Below, in pieces: positions 5,644 to 10,088 of a stretch of 10,088 nt of DNA. The stretch covers positions 1 through 10,088 of the forward strand of contig CAJTPN010000036.1 in NCBI GenBank assembly GCA_910578185.1. The letters are read 5' to 3'. Source of the stretch: an uncultured Acetatifactor sp. GTDB lineage: Bacteria; Bacillota; Clostridia; Lachnospirales; Lachnospiraceae. Position numbers and translations under genes: made by a program. The stretch's first letter is position 1. The number at the start of each line of letters is the position of its first letter. The notes below the pieces were generated by a model. The model was not told the origin of the DNA, searched no databases, and saw nothing but the letters and a program-made list of their open reading frames with translations.

Positions 5644-6489
5644 ATGATTTGGATTATTACAGATTCCGCATCCGATATTGTGGACAACCAAAGGGAGGAT
5701 TTAATGATCTTACCTGTGAATATCACATTTGGGGAGGAGGAATTTCAGGACGGAGTCACTTTGACGCACAGGATGTTTTACGAGAAGCTTGTGGAGTCTG
5801 ATGAACTGCCCGTTACCAGCCAGGTGCCGCCGTTTGCTTTTGAGGAGGCGTATGAAAAGGTAAAAGCAGCGGGAGGGCAGGCTATTGTCATTACGCTGTC
5901 TTCTAAATTATCCGGCACATATCAGAGCGCCAATATTGCCGCAGGCCGGTATGAGGACGTGGTGCGGGTTATAGATAGTGAAAATGCAAGTATCGGTGAG
6001 AGGGCCTTGGTGGAATATGCCCTGCGGCTGAAGGATCAGGGTGCATCTTTTGATGAGATTGGGGAGACATTGGAGAGGGATAAGACGCGGATTCGGCTGA
6101 TCGCGCTGCTGGATACGCTGGAATACCTGAAGAAAGGCGGGCGTATATCCAAGGCGGCAGCCGTGGCGGGCAGTCTATTGTCCATTAAGCCTGTCATTGC
6201 CGTACAGAGGGGAGAAGTGGTGGTTTTGGGCAAGGCTCGTGGTTCCAAACAGGGGAACAATCTTTTGGCAGAGCAGATCCGTCAAGGCGGCGGAATTGAT
6301 TATGAGAAGCCCTTTTTCCTGGGATATACGGGATTAAGCGATGCCATGCTTCAAAAATATATTGCAGATAATGAGGCTTTGTGGAAAGGCTTTGTAGATT
6401 CCCTGGATACCGCAAGTGTGGGCGGCACCATTGGAACACATATCGGTCCCGGCGCTATCGGCGTTGCGTTTTTCGCTGCGGGGGAATAA
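5644..6489 (+). CDS. DegV family (FakB-like) fatty-acid-binding protein
   Basis: This is a 281-residue soluble protein of the DegV family. Characterised members (FakB) hold a fatty acid and present it to the kinase FakA, which makes acyl-phosphate for phospholipid synthesis. The N-terminal DSASD (7-11) is the family signature. PVTSQVPP (56-63) and LSSKLSGTYQSA (85-96) form the fatty-acid carboxylate site with its serine. LDTLEYLKKGGRIS (156-169) and THIGPGAIGVAFF (265-277), whose histidine contacts the ligand in FakB structures, complete the set. Length is normal and all key residues are present. No FakA is visible in this window. AAAGGAG (5630-5636) stands seven bases before the ATG. The gene starts 73 bases after the MATE gene with no terminator between. 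The gap holds a 9-base direct repeat AAGGCTGTT (5579-5587 and 5618-5626). Confidence 0.93.
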   Translation: MIWIITDSASDIVDNQREDLMILPVNITFGEEEFQDGVTLTHRMFYEKLVESDELPVTSQVPPFAFEEAYEKVKAAGGQAIVITLSSKLSGTYQSANIAAGRYEDVVRVIDSENASIGERALVEYALRLKDQGASFDEIGETLERDKTRIRLIALLDTLEYLKKGGRISKAAAVAGSLLSIKPVIAVQRGEVVVLGKARGSKQGNNLLAEQIRQGGGIDYEKPFFLGYTGLSDAMLQKYIADNEALWKGFVDSLDTASVGGTIGTHIGPGAIGVAFFAAGE

Positions 6490-6562
6490 ATTTCAACCAG
6501 GGCATTGGAATTATTCAGCTAAGAGCACAAGGTGCTAAAGCATATTACGAGGAGAAATCAAT

Positions 6563-7438
6563 ATGAAAGAAGTAAATCAGCAGTTTTTAACCGGAGAGAG
6601 GGCAATGTTTCAGTCCAGGGACTGCCGCATCTCTTATTGTACTTTTGCCGACGGGGAATCGCCGCTGAAGGAAAGCGACGGTTTGGAGATTGACCATTCC
6701 CTGTTTAAATGGAAATATCCTCTGTGGTATTGTAAAAATGTAGATATGAAAGATTCAACGTTGTTTGAGACGGCCCGGTCCGGTATCTGGTATACGTATA
6801 ATATTTCCATCTCGGATTCCATCATTGAGGCGCCAAAAACCTTTCGGCGCGCCGGGGGAATCAGGCTTTGTAACGTGGACATGCCCAATGCGTCGGAAAC
6901 TTTCTGGAATTGCCGGGATATCGAGTTGAATCGGGTGATGGCCAGAGGAGATTATTTCGCCATGAACAGCAGCAATATTGTGGCCAAAAACTTTCAACTG
7001 ATCGGAAATTATGGATTTGACGGCGGCTCCAATATAGAGATTCACAATTCCAAGATGTTGTCAAAGGATGCCTTTTGGAATGCGGAGAATGTGATCGTAT
7101 ATGATTCCTTTATCGCAGGAGAATATCTTGGTTGGAATTCCAAAAACATCACTTTTGTAAATTGCACCATCGAGAGTCTTCAGGGGATGTGTTATATTGA
7201 TAATCTGGTTATGAAAAACTGTCGGCTTATGAATACCAGCCTTGCCTTTGAGTATGCCCAGACAGATGTGGAGATCATCGGAAGTGTGGACAGCGTCTTT
7301 AATCCAAAGGGGGGAATTATCCGGGCGGACAGGATCGGTGAGCTGATCATGGACGGCAGAAAGGTGAAGATTGATCAGACCAAGATTGAAGCCGGCGAGA
7401 TTTTGAAAAACTCTGACAGAGCCAGCTGGGAAGCTTAA
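6563..7438 (+). CDS. DUF3737 family protein, predicted right-handed beta-helix
   Basis: This 291-residue protein closely fits the uncharacterised DUF3737 family of Firmicutes. No biochemical function is established. Family hallmarks seen here are FTGERA-like FLTGERAMF (8-16), the block DGESPLKESDGLEIDHSLFK (30-49), KYPLWYC near 51-57, SGIWYTYNISISDS near 73-86, IEAPKTFRRAGG near 87-98, and LSKDAFWN with VYDSFIAGEYLGWNSKNI in the middle. Short strands repeat every 18-22 residues (NVDMKDSTLF, NISISDSIIE, NVDMPNASET, NIVAKNFQLI, NIEIHNSKML, NVIVYDSFIA, NITFVNCTIE), the pattern of a pectate-lyase-type beta-helix. There is no signal peptide, so it is probably cytoplasmic. GAGGAG (6549-6554) lies eight bases before the ATG. 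It sits 73 bases after the DegV gene and 50 bases before a PLP enzyme gene. Confidence 0.9.
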   Translation: MKEVNQQFLTGERAMFQSRDCRISYCTFADGESPLKESDGLEIDHSLFKWKYPLWYCKNVDMKDSTLFETARSGIWYTYNISISDSIIEAPKTFRRAGGIRLCNVDMPNASETFWNCRDIELNRVMARGDYFAMNSSNIVAKNFQLIGNYGFDGGSNIEIHNSKMLSKDAFWNAENVIVYDSFIAGEYLGWNSKNITFVNCTIESLQGMCYIDNLVMKNCRLMNTSLAFEYAQTDVEIIGSVDSVFNPKGGIIRADRIGELIMDGRKVKIDQTKIEAGEILKNSDRASWEA

Positions 7439-7488
7439 GGGAAATCCGGTGAGGCATCGAAACACTGTTCCGAAAAGAGGTTAAGTTT

Positions 7489-8658
7489 ATGAAGTATAAT
7501 TTTGATAAAATGATTGATAGACGCGGTGTGGGAGCGCTGAAATGGGAGATTCCCCAGGGAGAGCTGCCCATGTGGGTGGCGGATATGGACTTTGAGACGG
7601 CACCGGAAATTATTGAATTTCTCAGAAAGCGAGTGGAGCATGGCATTTTTGGGTATTCCGTGGTGACGGACGACTGGTATGAAGCATATCAGAATTGGTG
7701 GGGGCGCAGGCATCATCTGGAGATGGAAAAAGATTGGCTGATCTTCGCCACAGGTGTCATACCGGTGATTTCCAGCGCAGTGCGGAAGCTGACTACGGTG
7801 GGTGAAAACGTACTGATACAGACGCCGGTATATAATATCTTTTTTAACTGTATCCGCAATAATGGGCGTAACGTGTTGGAAAGTCCGCTGTTGTATGAGG
7901 GAGGAGTCTACTCTATAGACTTTGACGACCTGGAGAAAAAACTGGCGGATCCCCAGACCACGCTGATGCTTTTGTGCAATCCTCATAATCCGGTGGGAAA
8001 GATCTGGGACAGGGAGACGCTTGCAAAAATAGGGGAACTCTGCGCCAGACATCATGTGTTGGTGTTGTCGGATGAGATACATTGTGATCTGACGGACCCG
8101 GGATGTGAATATGTTCCTTTTGCCTCCGTTTCCAAGACTTGTAGGGACAACAGTGTCACATGTATGGCGCCTACGAAGACATTTAACATTGCGGGGCTTC
8201 AGACTGCAGCGGCTATGGTACCCAATCCGGTACTGCGGCATAAGCTGAACCGGAGGCTGAACACTGATGAAGTGGCGGAACCTAATGTGTTTGCCGTGGG
8301 CGCAGCGGTAGCCGCATTTAACAAAGGGGAGGCATGGCTTGAGGAGCTGAGAGCGTATATAGGCGAGAATAAGCGCTGTGTTCGCAGCTTTGTGGAGCGG
8401 AAGCTGGAGGGCGTGAGTGTTGTGCCTTCTGAGGCTACCTATTTGCTTTGGCTGGACTGCAGCGGCATCACCAAAGACGGGGGAGAGCTGGCGGCGTTTA
8501 TTCGAAGGGACAGCGGATTATATCTCACGGAAGGGGAGGAATACGGCGCCTGCGGGAGGCAGTTTATCCGCCTGAATCCGGCCTGTCCCAGAGAACGGCT
8601 GATGGAAGGGCTGGAACGATTGGAGAAGAGCCTGGCAAAATACGGCAAGAAGCATTAA
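7489..8658 (+). CDS. MalY/PatB-type PLP-dependent C-S lyase or aminotransferase
   Basis: This 389-residue cytoplasmic fold-type I PLP enzyme belongs to the MalY/PatB group. Most characterised members cleave cystathionine or cysteine conjugates (beta C-S lyase), and some act as aminotransferases. It opens with NFDKMIDRRGVGALKW (4-19) and PMWVADMDF (27-35), typical of the group. PLP-site residues are visible: N164 in NPHNPVGKIW (164-173), D195 in LSDEIHCDL (193-201), the Schiff-base lysine K230 in APTKTFNIAG (227-236), and the carboxylate-binding R361 in FIRLNPACPR (359-368). Length is normal. AGAGG (7476-7480) is a modest ribosome binding site eight bases before the ATG. The neighbours do not form a sulfur-amino-acid operon, so the substrate stays open. 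Confidence 0.92.
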   Translation: MKYNFDKMIDRRGVGALKWEIPQGELPMWVADMDFETAPEIIEFLRKRVEHGIFGYSVVTDDWYEAYQNWWGRRHHLEMEKDWLIFATGVIPVISSAVRKLTTVGENVLIQTPVYNIFFNCIRNNGRNVLESPLLYEGGVYSIDFDDLEKKLADPQTTLMLLCNPHNPVGKIWDRETLAKIGELCARHHVLVLSDEIHCDLTDPGCEYVPFASVSKTCRDNSVTCMAPTKTFNIAGLQTAAAMVPNPVLRHKLNRRLNTDEVAEPNVFAVGAAVAAFNKGEAWLEELRAYIGENKRCVRSFVERKLEGVSVVPSEATYLLWLDCSGITKDGGELAAFIRRDSGLYLTEGEEYGACGRQFIRLNPACPRERLMEGLERLEKSLAKYGKKH

Positions 8659-8734
8659 AGCGCCAAAGGGGAATTTCAGATAGAGTAACTGTAGATAGTT
8701 ATTGCAGACAAGGGTAATCAGGAGGGGGGTACAG

Positions 8735-10088
8735 ATGAAGAAATTCTATAGGTTGGTGTTCATGATATTGTGCTGTATTTGCCTTGGGGCCTGCGGCAAT
8801 AGACAGGAGGAGCTTCCAAAGGAGGACAGAACGCCCGGGGGCGATGTCTCACAGGAGCAAAGTATCGCTTCAGGGAGCAAGGAAGAGGTGCAGGAACATT
8901 TGGATATTATCTTCCAAACGACACAGGTTTTTGACATTTTGTCTGAGGATTGGAAGACCATGTTTGATGTGGAGGAAAACTTGAGCTTCAGAGAACCCAA
9001 GTTCCTTGGAATGCAGTATTATCAGGGGGAACCGGTGCAGCTGTGGGGGGTGTACCGCTCGGTGGAAGGCAAAACGGCTTACATGGATGCATACTTATGC
9101 AAAGAGGACGGAAGCTGTCAGCGATTATATCGCAACCTGCGTAGCGATTATATTTCCTGGAATTGGTTTCTGGATCAGGAAGGCAATGCCTATATGTTAG
9201 GAATTGAGGAAATCCGAAAGATAGATTCCCAGGGCAAGGTGATTTTTGACCGCGGATCAGGATACAGCTTTCAAAAGATCTGCCAGACCAAGGAGGGCGG
9301 TATCTATGCGCTGGCGCTGGAATACGGAACAAGTCATCTTAAACTTGTGCAGGTGGAGCCTGAGGCAGGCGATATTACCGTGGTGGATGAGCTGAAGTGG
9401 AGCGAGAATCCCATGGCGGTGGGGGCCGGGGAGAACGGACTCATATATCTGGATCAGGAAGGGTTCTGGGAGATCAACGTGCAGGATAAGACAAAGTCCG
9501 CTCTTATTAAATTTGAAGGTACCACATATCATAAAGGTGTAGGAAGGGATGTTAGGGGATTTCGTCCTCTTGAGGAAGGGAGCTTTGAGATGCTCCGCTC
9601 GAATGGAAACATAAGAAGTGTCGGTGGTTTTGCAGAAAACTGCGGAATCGGTGATGTTGAAACTTTGCGTCTGGTGGATGTGGGGGAGGGAAGAAAGCCC
9701 ATTGTGATGCGGGGTATCTCCTTTAACGGATGGACTAAGGATATAGTGACTCGTTTTAATCAATCCCAGGTGGAATATGTGCTCAGCCTGGAGGAATGGG
9801 AGGAAGGAACCGAGTGGGAGGATTATGTGAGGCGGACTGCAGTGGAGCTCGCCACAGGGAAGGGGCCGGATATAATCTGCGGGGAGATATTTGAGGAGTC
9901 CATCTACAGTCTGGTGCAAAAGGGAGTCTTTGAAAATTTGAAACCTTATATGGAGGAGTCTGGGATCAGAGAAGAGGACTATTTCCCGCTGGCCTTCAGT
10001 TGCTGGAGGGAGGGGGAAGAGATATACAGTATTCAACCCTCTGTCAGTGTAGTGGGTTATCGGATAGACGAGGCTGTCCTGGGAGATC
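8735..10088 (+). CDS. Solute-binding lipoprotein with extra N-terminal domain (3' end outside window)
   Basis: The frame stays open from ATG 8735 to the window end, 451 complete codons. AGGAGG (8720-8725) lies nine bases upstream. Residues 1-20 form a lipoprotein signal: basic KK, hydrophobic core, lipobox LGAC with C20 as the lipidated residue, so the protein should be anchored outside the membrane. A polar linker follows (21-55). Residues about 85-320 have propeller-like repeats, for example NWFLDQEGNAYML with IRKIDSQGKVIF, and again LIYLDQEGFWEINV. From about 324 the pattern fits a family 1 extracellular solute-binding protein: GWTKDIVTRFNQSQVEY, then ELATGKGPDII (371-381), then LVQKGVFENLKPY. 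These normally pair with a sugar-type ABC importer, whose permeases may lie downstream. The roughly 300-residue insertion before the binding domain is larger than in classic binding proteins (about 420-450 residues in total). It suggests a composite lipoprotein of perhaps 700-800 residues. The ligand is not predictable. Confidence 0.85.
   Translation, partial: MKKFYRLVFMILCCICLGACGNRQEELPKEDRTPGGDVSQEQSIASGSKEEVQEHLDIIFQTTQVFDILSEDWKTMFDVEENLSFREPKFLGMQYYQGEPVQLWGVYRSVEGKTAYMDAYLCKEDGSCQRLYRNLRSDYISWNWFLDQEGNAYMLGIEEIRKIDSQGKVIFDRGSGYSFQKICQTKEGGIYALALEYGTSHLKLVQVEPEAGDITVVDELKWSENPMAVGAGENGLIYLDQEGFWEINVQDKTKSALIKFEGTTYHKGVGRDVRGFRPLEEGSFEMLRSNGNIRSVGGFAENCGIGDVETLRLVDVGEGRKPIVMRGISFNGWTKDIVTRFNQSQVEYVLSLEEWEEGTEWEDYVRRTAVELATGKGPDIICGEIFEESIYSLVQKGVFENLKPYMEESGIREEDYFPLAFSCWREGEEIYSIQPSVSVVGYRIDEAVLGD

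Noticed and set aside
6524..6536. AGCAC/GTGCT hairpin between the DegV and DUF3737 genes
   Set aside because: Five base pairs without a T-run are too weak to call a terminator or regulatory site.
7435..8241. Minus-strand 268-codon ORF antisense to the PLP enzyme gene
   Set aside because: The + strand frame has every catalytic motif of MalY/PatB enzymes. The antisense product shows His/Arg/Gln-rich shadow composition and no motifs.
5539..8629. Identical 15-base string GAACGATTGGAGAAG near the ends of the MATE and PLP enzyme genes
   Set aside because: Both copies are in frame and encode ERLEK in C-terminal helices. There is no extended repeat around them, so coding coincidence is the simplest explanation.
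8687..8702. TAACT/AGTTA inverted repeat before the lipoprotein gene as an operator
   Set aside because: Only five base pairs with a six-base spacer and no clear promoter next to it.
9257..10036. Minus-strand 259-codon ORF antisense to the lipoprotein gene
   Set aside because: The + strand frame has a ribosome binding site, lipoprotein signal and solute-binding motifs through this region, so the antisense frame is a shadow.
1..10088. CRISPR array, prophage, transposase or known defence system
   Set aside because: No regularly spaced repeats and no integrase, transposase, Cas, restriction or toxin-antitoxin signatures were seen on either strand.

Overview
The window looks like a chromosomal segment from a Gram-positive anaerobe of the class Clostridia, most likely family Lachnospiraceae. 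The reasons are: purine-rich coding strands with AGGAGG-type ribosome binding sites about 7 bases before each start; consensus sigma-A-type promoters; tRNA genes without an encoded CCA end; and a gene set common in gut Lachnospiraceae (a MutS2-like ATPase without Smr, a DegV protein, a DUF3737 beta-helix protein, a MalY/PatB-type PLP enzyme and a large solute-binding lipoprotein). All supported genes lie on the + strand. Genus and species cannot be told from this sequence alone.

Layout. Positions 1-300 hold the end of a tRNA cluster (partial tRNA-Glu, tRNA-Met, tRNA-Asp) closed by a 12-bp-stem intrinsic terminator. Positions 301-1125 contain no convincing protein gene. They do hold a near-consensus promoter (423-451) and a perfect terminator (809-832) bracketing about 375 bases, with one 12-codon reading frame behind a strong ribosome binding site: a candidate small RNA or leader-type transcript. 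Next come a GNAT acetyltransferase (1126-1674) and a 642-residue MutS2-family ATPase lacking the C-terminal Smr nuclease domain (1853-3781).

Positions 3782-4169 form a long, structured leader. It has a TTGCAT-17-TATAAT promoter, an 86-base element that folds into a closed multi-branched structure with two CAGCTTGCTG hairpins, smaller hairpins, a second TATAAT box, and an 18-bp stem-loop. It ends at a MATE-family efflux transporter, whose best start is GTG 4170 rather than the in-frame ATG at 4044. From there four more genes follow on the same strand with gaps of only 50-76 bases and no visible terminators: DegV/FakB-like fatty-acid-binding protein, DUF3737 protein, MalY/PatB-like PLP enzyme, and a lipoprotein solute-binding protein that runs off the window. 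They may be read partly together, but each has its own ribosome binding site and no shared pathway is evident. The operon is an inference from spacing.

The most interesting part is not a protein gene: it is the structured leader before the MATE gene, followed by the orphan promoter-to-terminator unit near the tRNAs. I did not find a CRISPR array, prophage, integrase, transposase or recognisable defence system.
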